Assembly: GCF_000278115.1 (NCBI RefSeq)
Contig: NZ_JH725117.1
Coordinates: 160,330-224,329 of the forward strand
Direction: 5' to 3'
Length of the DNA stretch: 64,000 nt
Origin: Bartonella sp. DB5-6
GTDB lineage: Bacteria; Pseudomonadota; Alphaproteobacteria; Rhizobiales; Rhizobiaceae
In this document: one piece after another, positions 18,748 through 30,215 of the stretch
Position numbering within the stretch: position 1 is the first letter of the stretch
How the letters are laid out: every line of letters starts with the position of its first letter
Made by a program: the position numbers and the translations under genes
The notes under the pieces: generated by a model
Databases searched by the model: none
What the model was told of the DNA's origin: nothing
The model's input: only the letters and a program-made list of their open reading frames with translations

Positions 18748-20283
18748 TTACGAAAAATTCTTTGCGTAAGACTTAAGAACAGTTATCAATTTATCCTTAA
18801 GTTCATCGGTTATCTGTTTTTGGTCAGCAATGGCCTTCAAAAGATCTTGGTAATCACTGCGCAGAAGCGTTAAAAGCCCCTGTTCAAACCGCGCAACATC
18901 GGAAACAGCTAAAGAATCAAGATAACCATTCACACCAGCAAAAATAACAACAACCTGTTCTTCTGTTTTCAGTGGAGAAAATTGCGGCTGCTTCAAAAGT
19001 TCTGTCAAACGCGCACCACGATTTAAAAGACGTTGCGTTGAAGAATCCAAATCTGAACCAAATTGTGCAAAAGCAGCCATTTCGCGATATTGTGCCAATT
19101 CACCTTTGATCGAACCAGCAACCTGCTTCATCGCCTTGATTTGCGCAGCAGAACCAACACGCGACACAGAAAGACCTACATTCACAGCAGGACGAATTCC
19201 TTGATAAAATAAATTGGTTTCTAGAAAAATTTGCCCGTCAGTGATTGAAATCACATTTGTAGGAATATAAGCAGAAACGTCATTTGCTTGAGTTTCAATG
19301 ACGGGTAAAGCCGTCAAAGATCCAGAACCATTTTCAGCATTCAGCTTTGCCGCACGCTCCAAAAGACGCGAATGAAGATAGAAAACATCACCAGGATAAG
19401 CTTCACGACCAGGTGGACGACGAAGTAAAAGAGACATTTGACGATAAGCAACAGCCTGTTTTGAAAGATCATCATAACCGATCAAAGCATGTTGACCATT
19501 ATCACGGAAATACTCACCCATCGCACATCCAGCAAGAGGCGCAATAAATTGTAATGGAGCAGGATCAGAAGCCGTAGCGGCTACAATAATAGAATATTCG
19601 AGTGCTCCACGCTCTTCCAAAATTTTAACAAATTGCGCCACCGTTGAACGTTTTTGACCAATGGCAACATAAATACAATATACTTTGTCTTGATCTCGTC
19701 CAGCATCTTTTTCATGAAACGGTTTCTGGTTTAAAAATGTGTCAAGCAAAACTGCTGTTTTTCCTGTCTGTCGATCACCGATCACCAATTCACGCTGTCC
19801 ACGTCCAATAGGAATAAGCGCATCAATGGCTTTTAATCCCGTCGCCATGGGCTCATGAACAGATTGACGTGGTATAATCCCTGGAGCCTTCACATCAACA
19901 CGACGACGCTCTGTTGCCTTAATTGGTCCTTTACCATCTATAGGATTTCCCAATGCGTCAACAACACGCCCAAGCAAAGCTGGTCCTACAGGAACATCCA
20001 CAATAGACCCAAGCCGTTTAACGGCATCACCTTCACGAATATCACGATCCGACCCAAAAATCACAACCCCAACATTATCGATTTCCAGATTCAAAGCCAT
20101 ACCACGCACGCCATTTGAAAAGGAAACCATTTCCCCTGCTTGGACATTATCCAAACCATAAACACGGGCGATACCATCACCCACAGAAAGAACCCAACCA
20201 ATTTCTGAAACTTCAGCCTTTTGGTCAAAGTTTCTGATTTGCTCTTTGAGAATTTTTGAAATTTCAGATGGTCTAATATCCAT
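18748..20283 (-). CDS. atpA: ATP synthase F1 subunit alpha
   Basis: Non-catalytic nucleotide-binding subunit of the F1 head. 511 residues, starting [20 protein letters not shown]. Walker A GDRQTGKT (about 169-176) and the family signature [17 protein letters not shown] are intact. Its start shares one base with the stop of atpH at 20283, so the two are translationally coupled. Confidence 0.98.
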   Translation of the reverse strand: MDIRPSEISKILKEQIRNFDQKAEVSEIGWVLSVGDGIARVYGLDNVQAGEMVSFSNGVRGMALNLEIDNVGVVIFGSDRDIREGDAVKRLGSIVDVPVGPALLGRVVDALGNPIDGKGPIKATERRRVDVKAPGIIPRQSVHEPMATGLKAIDALIPIGRGQRELVIGDRQTGKTAVLLDTFLNQKPFHEKDAGRDQDKVYCIYVAIGQKRSTVAQFVKILEERGALEYSIIVAATASDPAPLQFIAPLAGCAMGEYFRDNGQHALIGYDDLSKQAVAYRQMSLLLRRPPGREAYPGDVFYLHSRLLERAAKLNAENGSGSLTALPVIETQANDVSAYIPTNVISITDGQIFLETNLFYQGIRPAVNVGLSVSRVGSAAQIKAMKQVAGSIKGELAQYREMAAFAQFGSDLDSSTQRLLNRGARLTELLKQPQFSPLKTEEQVVVIFAGVNGYLDSLAVSDVARFEQGLLTLLRSDYQDLLKAIADQKQITDELKDKLITVLKSYAKNFS

Positions 20284-20867
20284 CAGCTGACCTCTTTTTT
20301 CAATGCAAGCTTAAGCGAAGATAATTTTGTTTCAAGAGACGTATCAATCTGAAACGACCCCACACGAATGATTAATCCACCGAGAATTGTTGGATCAACA
20401 AGGATATGTAGCAAAACTTTCCCCCCCACCACACCTTCCAACGCCACGCGCAGCTCTTGTTCTTGGCGAGAACTCAGTGGGCATGAAGAAACAATCTGCG
20501 CCGAAATTTCCCTACGAGAGAGAGCAACACGACGCTGAAAAGCGTGTAAAATCCCAGACAAAGCACAAAGTCGACGGTTTAGCGCAATAACACGCAAAAA
20601 ATTACTAACAATCTGACCAGCGCCCTCATCAACAAATTTGATACGCTCGCAAACAGCACGCATTACCTCAACCTGCTCTTTTACTGAAAAGAATGGGCTT
20701 TGCACAAAGCGCTTCAAATCTTCATTTTGATCCAAAACAAGCGAAAAATACGCCACTGCTTTTTCAACCTTTTCCACAATCTCTGCTTCTTGAACGAAAT
20801 CAAAAAGCGCTTGCGCATAGCGCTGATCCACCAATGGCAACGGTATAAGAGAAAATGAATCCGACAC
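20283..20867 (-). CDS. atpH: ATP synthase F1 subunit delta
   Basis: Peripheral stalk protein that links F1 to the b subunits. 194 residues from GTG at 20867, which gives the family start [20 protein letters not shown] and has GAGGCGG about 6 bases upstream. The frame stays open another 27 codons upstream, but that part is not conserved in the family as I know it. The C-terminal signature [20 protein letters not shown] (about 144-163) is clear. First gene of the operon. Confidence 0.93.
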   Translation of the reverse strand: MSDSFSLIPLPLVDQRYAQALFDFVQEAEIVEKVEKAVAYFSLVLDQNEDLKRFVQSPFFSVKEQVEVMRAVCERIKFVDEGAGQIVSNFLRVIALNRRLCALSGILHAFQRRVALSRREISAQIVSSCPLSSRQEQELRVALEGVVGGKVLLHILVDPTILGGLIIRVGSFQIDTSLETKLSSLKLALKKEVS

Positions 20868-21416
20868 GAAATACCGCCTCTTTCCCTTGAGCGAGTCTCT
20901 GATAGTTACCAGATGAAGATAGTTATCAGATGATAATGAAACAGACATCCCCGACTTTAAGAATACCCTTCTTAAAACCTAGAACAAAAAACTTCTTGGT
21001 TTCTAGCATAGACATAACAGACTCGCAACACTCCAAATCGCTGCTTCCTGAAAATTTTAAATAAAATATTCAAAATATTTTTGAAAAGGATTTTTTTAGA
21101 ATACACAAATCAGCACCACGATTTTTTTGTGTTTCTTTTTGGCATCTCTTCATAGATTTTTACCCTCATAGATTTTTAAATGTCTTTCCTTGATCATTCA
21201 TAATCACTCTGAAATCATAAACAAAAAGCTCTCTTTCAGTATTAAATACTCTTCCACCAAAAGAACTGACAAAAAATCTATCATTTCAAATTTATAAGTA
21301 AGCAATAATAATGGGCTATTCCCTTAAAAAAGAGGGAACGTATCTTTTTGCTTAAAATTATTCCTTCTAGAACACCTTTTAAGCAAATAAACCTCCCCGT
21401 TACTTCCCTTGTGCTT
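20868..21416. other. Upstream region of the atp operon, downstream of priA
   Basis: About 550 bp. The F1 operon promoter should lie here. One imperfect inverted pair is seen near 20978-21004 (AAACCTAGAA and TTGGTTTCTAG). AT-rich, with no reading frame that has both a ribosome site and coding character. Confidence 0.4.
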
Positions 21417-23660
21417 TCAAAAAAAACTTTGCGGATCAATATCAATCTGAACCCGAACTGAAGAAGGTATTTTGGGTGCACTTGAAAGCATTGCACGAAT
21501 AAAACCTTGTATATCAAAAGAACGTTGCCCTTGCAGCAAAAGGCGAAAACGATAACGCCCTCGAATAAGTGCCAATGGGGCTTCTGCTGGTCCCATTACC
21601 GAGATCTTTTTTTCCCTCGGTGCAACTTGACGCAACGCACGTGCATAATGTTCCGCTGCTTGACGCTTTTCTGAAGACACAATCAAAGAAGCAAGTCGCC
21701 CATAAGGAGGCAGATGATAATGCTGACGCATAGCAATCTCATGGGTATAAAAATCTTCACCTTGTCGCGAAAGCAGAGCTTGTATTACTGGATGATCAGG
21801 TTGATAAGTTTGTAATAATCCTAAACTCTCTAATCCCATACGCCCTGCCCTCCCTGTAACCTGAGATAAGAGCTGAAAAGTACGCTCACTCGCACGTAAA
21901 TCGCCATTGGCAAGACCAAGATCCGCATCAATGACCCCAACCAGAGAAAGTCCTGGAAAATGGTGTCCTTTAGCAACCAACTGCGTTCCAATAATAACGT
22001 CAACCTCCCCATTCGTCACCGCTTCCAATTCACGCCTCAACTGACCAATCCCGCCTTTGAGATCCGTTGAGAGAATCAACAACCGCGCCTGTGGAAAAAG
22101 CCCCCGTGTTTCTTCGGCAATTCTTTCTACCCCTGGACCACAAGCAACAAGATGATCTAATGTCCCGCATTCAGGGCATGCCTCTGGAAGCGGCTGATGA
22201 TATCCACAATGATGGCATTTAAGCTGTCCTTGTAAACGATGCTCCACCAACCAACTTGAACAGTCACGACAATGAAAACGATGTCCACAAACTCGGCACA
22301 ATGTGAGAGGTGCATAACCACGCCGGTTAAGAAAAAGCAGTGCCTGTTCACCTTTCTCAAGCGTTTTTTTTAAAGCCCCTTCAAGAGTAGAGGAAATAAA
22401 ACGCCCCTTTTGCACACCTCCCTTTTGCTCATTTCCTTGACGCATATCAACCACCCGCAATTGTGGAAGGGCAGCTGCTTTAAAACGCGATGGCAAATGG
22501 ACCCGTTGATAACGCCCCCACAAGACATTTGTCTGACTTTCAATCGAAGGAGTCGCTGAGGATAAAATAACAGGAAAATGCCCGAAAGACCCTCGTGCAA
22601 CCGCCATATCACGTGCATGATAAAAAATGCGCTCTTCTTGTTTGTAAGCACCATCATGTTCTTCATCCACAACAATCAACCCAAGCTCTGGAAAGGGAAG
22701 AAAAAGTGCCGAACGCGCTCCAGCCACAACCCGCACCCGCCCTTCTGCAACCTGCCGCCATACACGTTCCCGACGACGTGGTGATAAATCTGAATGCCAT
22801 TCCGCTGCTGCCGCTCCAAAGCGTGCATGAAAACGATCTAAAAATTGTTGTGTTAAAGCAATTTCCGGCAACAAAATCAAAACTTGCTTACCACCTGTAA
22901 GCGCTTGGGCAACCGCTTCAAAATAAACTTCTGTCTTTCCCGACCCAGTAACACCATCAAGCAGAAAAACTTGAAAGTGAGAAGATAAAACACCTTCCCG
23001 CAAAAGACGCGCTGCTTTGCTCTGTTCTCCCTCCAATTGAGGGCAGCAAAAATCAGGATTAGGCAGCGCCACAAGAGCAGGAGCAGGTACCATAACCTCT
23101 TCAAAAACCCCTAACGTCTTTAGCCCCTCAACAACGGAAACAGAAGTTCCTGCCGCATGGGCAAGACCAGAACGTGTCCAAATCTCACCAGCACGTGCCA
23201 ACTCTAAAACCCGTGATCGTGCTGGTGTTAAGCGCCCTATCTCTCCCCCACAATACCGCAAACCCAGCATCTGTTCCTCCGGTTCTAAAGCGGACGGAAC
23301 ACACAAAACCAAGCGTGCAACAAGACCAAAAGGAGTCATCGTATACCGACTAACAAAACGCAAGAATGTGATCATCTCCACTTTTAACGGCGGACAATCA
23401 AAAACATGGAGGAGAGAGCGTAATTTTTTACGCGCCACAGATGGAGCACTTTGCCCATCCTTTGCGGACTGTTCTCCAACATCCACCACAAAACCACAAA
23501 CTTCTCGCCCCATGACCGGAACACGAACAAAAGAACCAGCCTCTACCTCCATCGAAGATGGAACCTCATAACTATAAGCATGTGCAACAGGCAGAGGTAC
23601 TAAAATAGAAACAATTTTTCTCTCTGTCATACCCTCATTTGACTTCATCCTTTGTCCCAA
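21417..23660 (-). CDS. priA: Primosomal protein N' (replication restart helicase PriA)
   Basis: Superfamily 2 DNA helicase that reloads the replisome at stalled forks. 747 residues. Order: 3' DNA-binding domain (about 15-110), helicase lobe 1 with Walker A GVTGSGKT (about 240) and DEEHDGAYKQEE (about 330), the inserted zinc domain with eight cysteines (CRVCGHRFHCRDCSSW, then CHHCGYH, CPECG) and lobe 2 with QVTGRAGR. The start is uncertain: TTG 23660, ATG 23648 or ATG 23630 (MTERKIVSIL); the last fits the family best but its GAGG is too close. In other Rhizobiales priA is near the atp operon as here. Confidence 0.95.
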   Translation of the reverse strand: MGQRMKSNEGMTERKIVSILVPLPVAHAYSYEVPSSMEVEAGSFVRVPVMGREVCGFVVDVGEQSAKDGQSAPSVARKKLRSLLHVFDCPPLKVEMITFLRFVSRYTMTPFGLVARLVLCVPSALEPEEQMLGLRYCGGEIGRLTPARSRVLELARAGEIWTRSGLAHAAGTSVSVVEGLKTLGVFEEVMVPAPALVALPNPDFCCPQLEGEQSKAARLLREGVLSSHFQVFLLDGVTGSGKTEVYFEAVAQALTGGKQVLILLPEIALTQQFLDRFHARFGAAAAEWHSDLSPRRRERVWRQVAEGRVRVVAGARSALFLPFPELGLIVVDEEHDGAYKQEERIFYHARDMAVARGSFGHFPVILSSATPSIESQTNVLWGRYQRVHLPSRFKAAALPQLRVVDMRQGNEQKGGVQKGRFISSTLEGALKKTLEKGEQALLFLNRRGYAPLTLCRVCGHRFHCRDCSSWLVEHRLQGQLKCHHCGYHQPLPEACPECGTLDHLVACGPGVERIAEETRGLFPQARLLILSTDLKGGIGQLRRELEAVTNGEVDVIIGTQLVAKGHHFPGLSLVGVIDADLGLANGDLRASERTFQLLSQVTGRAGRMGLESLGLLQTYQPDHPVIQALLSRQGEDFYTHEIAMRQHYHLPPYGRLASLIVSSEKRQAAEHYARALRQVAPREKKISVMGPAEAPLALIRGRYRFRLLLQGQRSFDIQGFIRAMLSSAPKIPSSVRVQIDIDPQSFF

Positions 23661-24000
23661 CTTTTATACAGCCTCTTTTATACTACTATCGTCCTTACAC
23701 CTTATTTTGACATATTACCCGTCGCGAAGAATAATCACTTCGTATGATCTCCCATGCCCCCTCATCAACAATATCTTATCAATGACGAAGATTCCAATGC
23801 GCATCTAATATTGATACCAGCAGTGCGAACGCTATAAACAAACTATAAATAAAATACGCATTTTTACCTCTCATATCTTAATTTACCATAGGAAACATGT
23901 ATTCTCCCTCTTGCTTTTGCGATAAACAATAACGCATAACAAAAATAGGGTGAAACATCAGAAGCTTTGAATAACGAGCCAGAAACCAAGGAGATTTGGC
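23661..24000. other. Divergent region priA / tal
   Basis: 340 bp holding the promoters of priA (minus) and tal (plus). tal has a good ribosome site, AGGAG seven bases before its ATG. No other element recognised. Confidence 0.4.
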
Positions 24001-24654
24001 ATGAAATTTTTTGTGGATAGCGCCAATATTGAAGAGATCCGAGAATTACAAAATTTAAACCTCGTTGATGGTGTTACCACTAATCCTTCTCTTATCCTCA
24101 AATCGGGACGCAATATTCTTGAGGTTACAAAAGAAATTTGCACCCTTGTTAAGGGACCCGTTTCTGCCGAAGTTGCAGCAACTGAATTTGAAAATATGAT
24201 GAAAGAAGCGGCTGTTTTAGCAAAAATTGCCGACAATATTTGCATCAAGCTTCCCTTAACGCTTGATGGCTTAAAAGCCTGTAAAGCTCTCACAATGCAA
24301 GGATTAAAAACAAATCTCACACTTTGTTTTTCTGCTAACCAAGCTTTATTAGCCGCCAAAGCAGGTGCAACATTTATTTCACCTTTTATCGGCAGACTCG
24401 ATGATTGCGGTAATCAGGGTGTGGAACTGCTTCATGAAATTCGCACAATTTACGATAACTACAACTTTGAAACGCAAATTTTGGCAGCTTCAATTCGCAC
24501 CGTTAATCATGTCAAAGAAGCAGCACTAAGCGGTGCAGATGTTGCAACCATTCCACCAGCAGTTTTAAAAGCACTGGTCAAACATCCTTTAACCGATAAA
24601 GGCTTGCAAATCTTCTCAAGTGATTGGAAAAAAACGGGACAAAATATCGCCTAG
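24001..24654 (+). CDS. tal: Transaldolase (short, TalC-type)
   Basis: Class I aldolase-fold enzyme of the non-oxidative pentose phosphate pathway; transfers a dihydroxyacetone unit between sugar phosphates. 217 residues, the short subfamily. Starts [20 protein letters not shown]; the Schiff-base lysine is in NICIKLPLT (near residue 84), and [11 protein letters not shown] (near 124-134) is the second family signature. Transaldolase rather than fructose-6-phosphate aldolase is inferred because most Rhizobiales short forms are annotated so; sequence alone does not settle it. Its last 4 bp overlap the convergent lptE gene. Confidence 0.9.
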   Translation: MKFFVDSANIEEIRELQNLNLVDGVTTNPSLILKSGRNILEVTKEICTLVKGPVSAEVAATEFENMMKEAAVLAKIADNICIKLPLTLDGLKACKALTMQGLKTNLTLCFSANQALLAAKAGATFISPFIGRLDDCGNQGVELLHEIRTIYDNYNFETQILAASIRTVNHVKEAALSGADVATIPPAVLKALVKHPLTDKGLQIFSSDWKKTGQNIA

Positions 24655-25241
24655 TGATTTAAAAGATCTTTTGAAAGCATCAGTAAAATCTCTTCAGCTA
24701 ATTCTTCTGCCACACGCTTTTGCGCATCTTCTTCTGCTTGCAGAGTTGCATATTCTTGGCGAAGCCGTTCAAAAGATGTACTCATGCTTACCGTGCTTTC
24801 GGCAATAAGAATATTTTTCATATCTTGCAAGACATAGGAAACTTTACCCATCACGGTTCCAACAGAAGGCCGCCCCTCTCTTTTTCTATCGCGATCCACC
24901 TCTATCTGTACAGAACTTCGTGTAAACGTGGATGTTTTCAATGCCAATTGATAAGCCGGAGTAGAAGGTTTCCGCCCATTTCCATAAAGAAGAAACAACA
25001 AATGATTGCGTACCATTTGACCAAAACGATCTGACGGTTCTGCTACGACAATGGAAGCTAGTTTTTCGGAAAGGCTCAAAGATTTTGATTTTTGAGATGA
25101 ATTATCAAAAACTGAATCCACAGAATCTATTGTTGTCGAAATCTCAGATACCTGCTGATAAAGTGGCTCAATTACGCACCCACACAAAAGCATGAGAAAA
25201 CAAAATAAACCCACAAAAATAGATTTTCTAAACAACGACAT
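24651..25241 (-). CDS. lptE: LPS assembly lipoprotein LptE
   Basis: Outer-membrane lipoprotein that plugs LptD for lipopolysaccharide insertion. 196 residues. A signal peptide with lipobox LLCGC (C22) follows a basic N-terminus; after it the PLYQ motif and a small alpha/beta domain (about 75-190), typical of alphaproteobacterial LptE. It overlaps the end of leuS by 14 bp, the usual partner. In most Rhizobiales holA comes next; here tal follows on the other strand instead. Confidence 0.85.
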   Translation of the reverse strand: MSLFRKSIFVGLFCFLMLLCGCVIEPLYQQVSEISTTIDSVDSVFDNSSQKSKSLSLSEKLASIVVAEPSDRFGQMVRNHLLFLLYGNGRKPSTPAYQLALKTSTFTRSSVQIEVDRDRKREGRPSVGTVMGKVSYVLQDMKNILIAESTVSMSTSFERLRQEYATLQAEEDAQKRVAEELAEEILLMLSKDLLNH

Positions 25242-27870
25242 TCACAATCCTTTTTGGAACAATAATCATTTTTTTAACGGTTTTTTCAACCAGATACGCC
25301 TGTACAAAATCAAGAGCCAAAACGGCTTCTTCAATCATTGCTTCACTCGCTGTTGCTGCAACAGTCACCTCACCACGTTTTTTACCATTAATCTGTACCG
25401 GCAAAATATAGGAATCTTCAACAGTTAATGCGGAGTCATAAACAGGCCAAGGAAGCTCACAAATCAATAACTTTCCTCCCAAAGCAGCATGACATTCCTC
25501 CGCTAGATGAGGCATTATAGGCGCAATCAGGACAAGAAAAAAATCTATTGCTTGACGCAAAGCTGCCTTCATTTCACCCTCAATATTTTCTACATTATTT
25601 AGTAAAGGCGCCATAATATTCAAGAATTCGTAAAGGCGCGCAATTGCCCGATTAAAGGCGAACTTTTCCAAATCATCTTCCACGGCGTGGAGTGTGCGAT
25701 GCGCCACTTTTGAGAGTTCCAAAGCCGCACCTTGACGCCCAGCACAGGGCGCCACTTCTCTTAAAATCGGAGCACTCAAAGCCACACAACGCCAAACGCG
25801 TTGCACAAAACGATGCGCTCCTTCAACACCAGATTCTGTCCAAATAACATCCCGCTCAGGAGGAGAATCTGACAAAACAAACCAGCGCACAGTATCGGCT
25901 CCATAGGATGCAATAATATCATCAGGATCAACGACATTCTTTTTTGATTTTGACATTTTTTCAATCAAACCAATCGTCACCTCACTTTGATCGGTCAATT
26001 TATAAGCCTGACGTTTTCCATCCTTTTCAACAATAGAAATTTCTTCCGGTGAAACCCACCCGTGGTCATCGCGATAGGTTTCATGAACGACCATCCCTTG
26101 GGTAAAAAGCCCTTTAAAAGGCTCATCTACAGTCACATGCCCACTCAATTTCATAGCACGCATAAAAAAGCGTGCGTAAAGAAGATGGAGAATCGCATGT
26201 TCAATTCCACCAATATATTGTTGCACAGGCAACCATTCAGCTATCGCTTGTTTGTCGACAGGTTCTTGTGCAAAAGGTGCAGTAAAACGCGCATAATACC
26301 AAGAAGAATCAACAAATGTATCCATGGTATCAGTTTCGCGTCTAGCAGACTGACCACAGACAGGACAGGCAACTTTTTGCCATGTTTCATGACGCGCAAG
26401 AGGATTGCCAGGCTGCTCAAAAGTGACATCATCGGGCAACACAACCGGTAAATCAGCACGCGGAACCGGAACCACTCCACAAGCCGCACAATGGATCATC
26501 GGAATAGGACACCCCCAATAACGTTGACGCGAAATACCCCAATCACGCAAGCGAAATTGCACGGTCTTTTCCCCCTGAGGCTGCCCTCCAAGCATTTGCC
26601 CCTCAAGCCGTTTAGCTGCTGCTTCAAAAGCTTGTTGCGGTGTCAACCCATCCAAAAAGTCTGAATTGATCATCACCCCATCACCAGTATAAGCCGTATC
26701 AGCAATCACAAAATCTTTCTTATCAACCCCCTTTGGCAAAACCACTGGTCGCACCGAGAGACCATATTTACGTGCAAAATCCAAATCTCTCTGATCATGG
26801 GCAGGACACCCAAAAACAGCCCCCGTTCCATAATCCATAAGCACAAAATTGGCGATATAAACGGGGATATGCACCGTTGGATCAAAGGGATGAACCGCCA
26901 GAAGCACTGTGCGAAACCCTTGTTTTTCAGCTGTTTCAAGTACAGCAGTTGTCGTACCCCCACACCGACAATTTTCGATAAAAGCATCAAGCTCTTTATC
27001 CTTTTGCGCTAAAGATTTTGCAATGGGATGATCAACAGACAGCGCCAAAAAAGCAGCACCAAAAAGCGTGTCAGGTCGTGTTGAATAACAGACAACTTCG
27101 TTAAATTCCGCACACCCATCAACAACATCATCTACCGTCTTCAAAGCCCAACGAATCAGCAAACCTTGTGACTTACCAATCCAATTTTTTTGCATAGTGC
27201 GAACTTTTTCCGGCCATTGATCAAGCTCTTCCAGCCCTGCCAGTAAATCTTCACTAAAATCACTAATTTTGAAAAACCACTGCGTCAATTCACGCTGTTC
27301 AACCAACGCGCCAGAACGCCACCCCCGACCATCAACAACCTGCTCATTTGCCAAAACAGTGTGGTCAACGGGGTCCCAATTCACCTTAGCCACTTTGCGT
27401 GCAACCAACCCCTTTTGATAGAAATCAAGAAACAGCATTTGTTGACGATGGTAATAATCCACATCACAAGTCGCAAATTCACGCGACCAATCTAATGAGA
27501 GCCCTAATTTCTTTAATTGCCCGCGCATCACAGCAATATTTTGATAAGTCCACGTTTTGGGATGCACTTTATTTTGCATAGCAGCATTTTCCGCCGGCAT
27601 CCCAAAAGCATCCCACCCCATGGGATGAAGCACATTAAACCCCTTTGCACGTTTATAGCGTGCAACGACATCTCCCATGGCATAATTGCGTACATGCCCC
27701 ATGTGAATACGCCCGGAGGGATAAGGAAACATCTCTAAAACATAATATTTTTCACGGCAATCTTCTGCCGCGGTCTGAAAAATTTTCTTTTCATCCCAAA
27801 TCGCTTGCCATTTTTGTTCGTGGGCACGAGGATTATAGCGTTCACCTAAATTATAACGTTCAATCGTCAT
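25228..27870 (-). CDS. leuS: Leucyl-tRNA synthetase
   Basis: Class I aminoacyl-tRNA synthetase charging tRNA-Leu. 880 residues, normal size. HIGH motif is HMGH (56-59) after FPYPSGRI; the editing domain CP1 (about 225-420) holds the TRPDTLFGA threonine-rich site; KMSKS is at about 639-643; the anticodon-binding domain follows. Upstream on the other strand is the PLP protein gene. Co-transcribed with lptE. Confidence 0.98.
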   Translation of the reverse strand: MTIERYNLGERYNPRAHEQKWQAIWDEKKIFQTAAEDCREKYYVLEMFPYPSGRIHMGHVRNYAMGDVVARYKRAKGFNVLHPMGWDAFGMPAENAAMQNKVHPKTWTYQNIAVMRGQLKKLGLSLDWSREFATCDVDYYHRQQMLFLDFYQKGLVARKVAKVNWDPVDHTVLANEQVVDGRGWRSGALVEQRELTQWFFKISDFSEDLLAGLEELDQWPEKVRTMQKNWIGKSQGLLIRWALKTVDDVVDGCAEFNEVVCYSTRPDTLFGAAFLALSVDHPIAKSLAQKDKELDAFIENCRCGGTTTAVLETAEKQGFRTVLLAVHPFDPTVHIPVYIANFVLMDYGTGAVFGCPAHDQRDLDFARKYGLSVRPVVLPKGVDKKDFVIADTAYTGDGVMINSDFLDGLTPQQAFEAAAKRLEGQMLGGQPQGEKTVQFRLRDWGISRQRYWGCPIPMIHCAACGVVPVPRADLPVVLPDDVTFEQPGNPLARHETWQKVACPVCGQSARRETDTMDTFVDSSWYYARFTAPFAQEPVDKQAIAEWLPVQQYIGGIEHAILHLLYARFFMRAMKLSGHVTVDEPFKGLFTQGMVVHETYRDDHGWVSPEEISIVEKDGKRQAYKLTDQSEVTIGLIEKMSKSKKNVVDPDDIIASYGADTVRWFVLSDSPPERDVIWTESGVEGAHRFVQRVWRCVALSAPILREVAPCAGRQGAALELSKVAHRTLHAVEDDLEKFAFNRAIARLYEFLNIMAPLLNNVENIEGEMKAALRQAIDFFLVLIAPIMPHLAEECHAALGGKLLICELPWPVYDSALTVEDSYILPVQINGKKRGEVTVAATASEAMIEEAVLALDFVQAYLVEKTVKKMIIVPKRIVNVVV

Positions 27871-28032
27871 TTCTATTATACTCTTTATAAAATTGAACTA
27901 AAAAACTTGTTTTATGCTTGACCATGGATTACCCCCAACGTCAACATTTTCAGTGAATATTTCACTAAGTATTTTTCAAAGTTTTTACAAACCATTATTT
28001 TATTGCTAAATAAAAACAGAAAGCACGAAAAA

Positions 28033-28722
28033 ATGAGCACCCACACTATCCCTCATCCCCCTTCCATTGAAGCATGGAAAAACCTTCAAAAAGACATTGC
28101 TGAGACATGTAAAGACTATAACCGTCCCTTAGAAGAGGTACAACTTCTCGCTGTTTCAAAAACCGTCTCGGCAGATGACATATTCCCCCTTTTGCAAGCA
28201 GGTCAAACGCGCTTTGCAGAAAACCGCGTGCAAGAAGCCATGAGAAAATGGCCACGCTTGCGTCAACAGTTTGAAAATATTGAACTTCACCTTATCGGCC
28301 CCTTACAATCGAATAAAACAGCAGAAGCTGTCAAAATTTTTGATGTCATTCAAACAGTTGACCGCGAAAAAATAGCTAAAAGCTTGGCCGAAGAAATGCA
28401 AAAACAAAAAAGAATTCTCCCCTGCTATGTTCAGGTCAATATTGGCTTAGAACCGCAAAAAAGTGGAGTTGCACCGCAAGAAGTGCTTCCTTTCATCACC
28501 CAGTGTAAAAATCGCTATGGACTTAATATTATTGGCCTTATGGCAATCCCACCCGTAGAGGACAACCCCGGCCCCTATTTCGCGCTCTTAGCAAAACTCG
28601 CAAAAAAAGCTGGTCTTCCAAAGCTTTCGATGGGCATGTCCAATGACTTTAAAACAGCTCTTCAATTCGGCTCTAACGTTCTTCGCATTGGTTCTGCTTT
28701 ATTTGGAAACCGCGCTCTCTAA
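28033..28722 (+). CDS. YggS-family pyridoxal phosphate homeostasis protein
   Basis: Single-domain PLP-binding protein with the alanine-racemase-type TIM barrel, involved in PLP homeostasis. 229 residues from ATG 28033; a TTG ten codons upstream is possible. The PLP lysine is in LLAVSKTV (about residue 38), followed by FAENRVQEA and HLIGPLQSNK. The C-terminal phosphate-binding GMSNDF...LRIGSALFG is complete. Transcribed alone, divergent from leuS. Confidence 0.93.
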   Translation: MSTHTIPHPPSIEAWKNLQKDIAETCKDYNRPLEEVQLLAVSKTVSADDIFPLLQAGQTRFAENRVQEAMRKWPRLRQQFENIELHLIGPLQSNKTAEAVKIFDVIQTVDREKIAKSLAEEMQKQKRILPCYVQVNIGLEPQKSGVAPQEVLPFITQCKNRYGLNIIGLMAIPPVEDNPGPYFALLAKLAKKAGLPKLSMGMSNDFKTALQFGSNVLRIGSALFGNRAL

Positions 28723-29309
28723 TCGCCTCTCCACTGAAATATAGCGCAAAAAGAACCCATTTATAACAATGAGAACGATAAAAGTGCATGAGGTACATTA
28801 CACACTCATAGAAAAGAGTCCTGCGAGATAAATGATCACAAAAAACATTCAAAACAGCCGTCGCAATAGCTCTCCTTAAAAAACCACAGATTATATTAAC
28901 CTCTCCAATCCGTGTAAACAATTCACCCACTTACCAAGTGTGCAAAGCAGACAAGGAAAAGCTTAAAACATGGGTGTCAATACAACCTCCCAATTCTAGA
29001 GCAAGCCTACCAACTCAATAAGCCCCCTAAAGTGCCGATAAAGTACTAAGAGCTGTACTAAAAAGCATGATAACAATCACAAGAATAACATACAGACTTT
29101 CCACACACTGAAAAAGCAAAACGCCGTCGATAATTGCCTAAAAATAAATGAATTTACCCAGTACATGCGCACGAGACAATAGCAATGCAACTGAATTCAA
29201 TGACAATGTAAAATATATTTCTTCGCGCTCTTTATAAACAAAGAAAAAAATACCAATTTTTCAGCATTTCCTATTTTGTTATTTTGTTAAAAGAATATTG
29301 TAAACAATC
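28723..29309. other. Intergenic region left of the small-protein locus
   Basis: Nearly 590 bp with no gene that I can support. Composition drops in GC from left to right towards the AT-rich locus that starts near 29280. No inverted terminal repeats, tRNA or integrase sequence noticed at this boundary. Confidence 0.4.
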
Positions 29310-29441
29310 TTATATCTTTACCGTATTGTAAACAAAATATACTATTTATTAAAATAATATTTTATATTCTATAATATATACATAATGTATTTATTATTTA
29401 TACGGTGTTTTTATTGCTATAAAGCAAAATTATGTTTTACA
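29310..29441 (+). repeat. Leader direct repeat, copy 1
   Basis: About 130 bp, nearly identical to 30819-30947 (copy 2). Each copy sits upstream of a glycine-rich peptide gene. It contains TATAAT at 29370-29375 and a small TTGC-tataaa-GCAA hairpin near 29415-29428. Both copies are followed at the end by TT(T/G)ACA, 15 bases and TGATA(A/G), a second promoter-like pair. Confidence 0.85.
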
Positions 29442-29517
29442 TCCTAAAAAGGGAAGTGATAAGCATTTACATGTATTATTATAATACGTTTATTCCAAAA
29501 TTTAAAGGAGGATTTAT

Positions 29518-29787
29518 ATGCGTAATTTTGGTTCAGGCTTAGTTTATACTATAAATGATTCAACACCTGTTTATGGAAATGCATGTAGTACTAATGATTT
29601 TATGTCTCACATGAATTCACAGGGTCTTCAAATAGGGAGTCCGGCAGGAATAAGCGGAGCATTGTTAGGTGATATAGCTGGAGGACCAGCAGGTGCAGTT
29701 TCAGCTGGAATCGCAAGTTTCACAACGGGATATATAGGAGGTGGTGTCTGGGAGTTCGGACAAAAAGCTTATGAATGTTGGTTCTAA
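29518..29787 (+). CDS. Glycine-rich two-cysteine small peptide A1, bacteriocin-like
   Basis: 89 residues behind a perfect AGGAGG six bases before ATG. Residues about 36-78 form one long hydrophobic, glycine-zipper stretch (GISGALLGDIAGGPAGAVSA then GIASFTTGYIGGGV). Only two cysteines are present, C23 and C87, one on each side of it, so a disulfide loop is possible. No Sec signal peptide and no clear double-glycine leader. Its paralogue A2 is at 31025 with the same layout and ending (Tyr, two residues, Cys). Size, glycine content and linked small membrane proteins suggest a pore-forming bacteriocin or microcin with immunity proteins; a toxin or holin-like role is equally open. Not a family I recognise. 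Confidence 0.7.
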   Translation: MRNFGSGLVYTINDSTPVYGNACSTNDFMSHMNSQGLQIGSPAGISGALLGDIAGGPAGAVSAGIASFTTGYIGGGVWEFGQKAYECWF

Positions 29788-29807
29788 TTTATAGATAATA
29801 ACTACAA

Positions 29808-29905
29808 AGATATCTCTGAAATCAATAATCTTGTAAACATATTTGAAATAATATATCAAAATTAAATATCTATATCTATAGATAAAATATTTTTCAGAGA
29901 TATCT
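29808..29905 (+). repeat. Long-range inverted repeat between peptide A1 and small membrane genes
   Basis: Arms AGATATCTCTGAAA (29808-29821) and TTTCAGAGATATCT (29892-29905), 14 bp, perfect, 70 bases apart. The second unit has the same element in shorter form. It could limit transcription into the membrane-protein genes or stabilise the peptide mRNA. Confidence 0.7.
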
Positions 29906-29941
29906 ATTAGTATCATATAATATAATTAGGATTTTGTTATA

Positions 29942-30124
29942 ATGGATATTCATTATGAAATCATAAGACTTTTTCTCATGCTAATTATAATCACTCCTAT
30001 AATTGCCACTTTTTCTAAAATATTTAGTGGTTGGAGTTGGAAATTATCTATAACGTTAGCATTATCGTCAATTATTATATTCTTTATTTCTGATTTTTCC
30101 CGTAGATATTTTGGTTTATATTAA
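29942..30124 (+). CDS. Small two-helix membrane protein B1
   Basis: 60 residues with two hydrophobic helices (about 8-27 and 33-50) separated by a short polar turn with WSWKLS, ending SRRYFGLY. It belongs to a family of at least five paralogues in this locus (B1, B2, C1, B3, C2). The ribosome site is weak (TTAGGA, 12 bases away). Its position behind a bacteriocin-like peptide is typical of an immunity protein; that is inference. Confidence 0.65.
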   Translation: MDIHYEIIRLFLMLIIITPIIATFSKIFSGWSWKLSITLALSSIIIFFISDFSRRYFGLY

Positions 30125-30215
30125 TATTTATTGAATAAATTTCAAGAAAAATTAATAAACTTAATTTTATAGATATCTATTATGTATCATATATTACAAT
30201 TAGGACTTTGTTATA

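Noticed and set aside
28723..29309. Search for a tRNA or attachment site at the left edge of the small-protein locus
   Set aside because: No cloverleaf and no direct repeat flanking the locus were found, so there is no evidence for tRNA-targeted integration.
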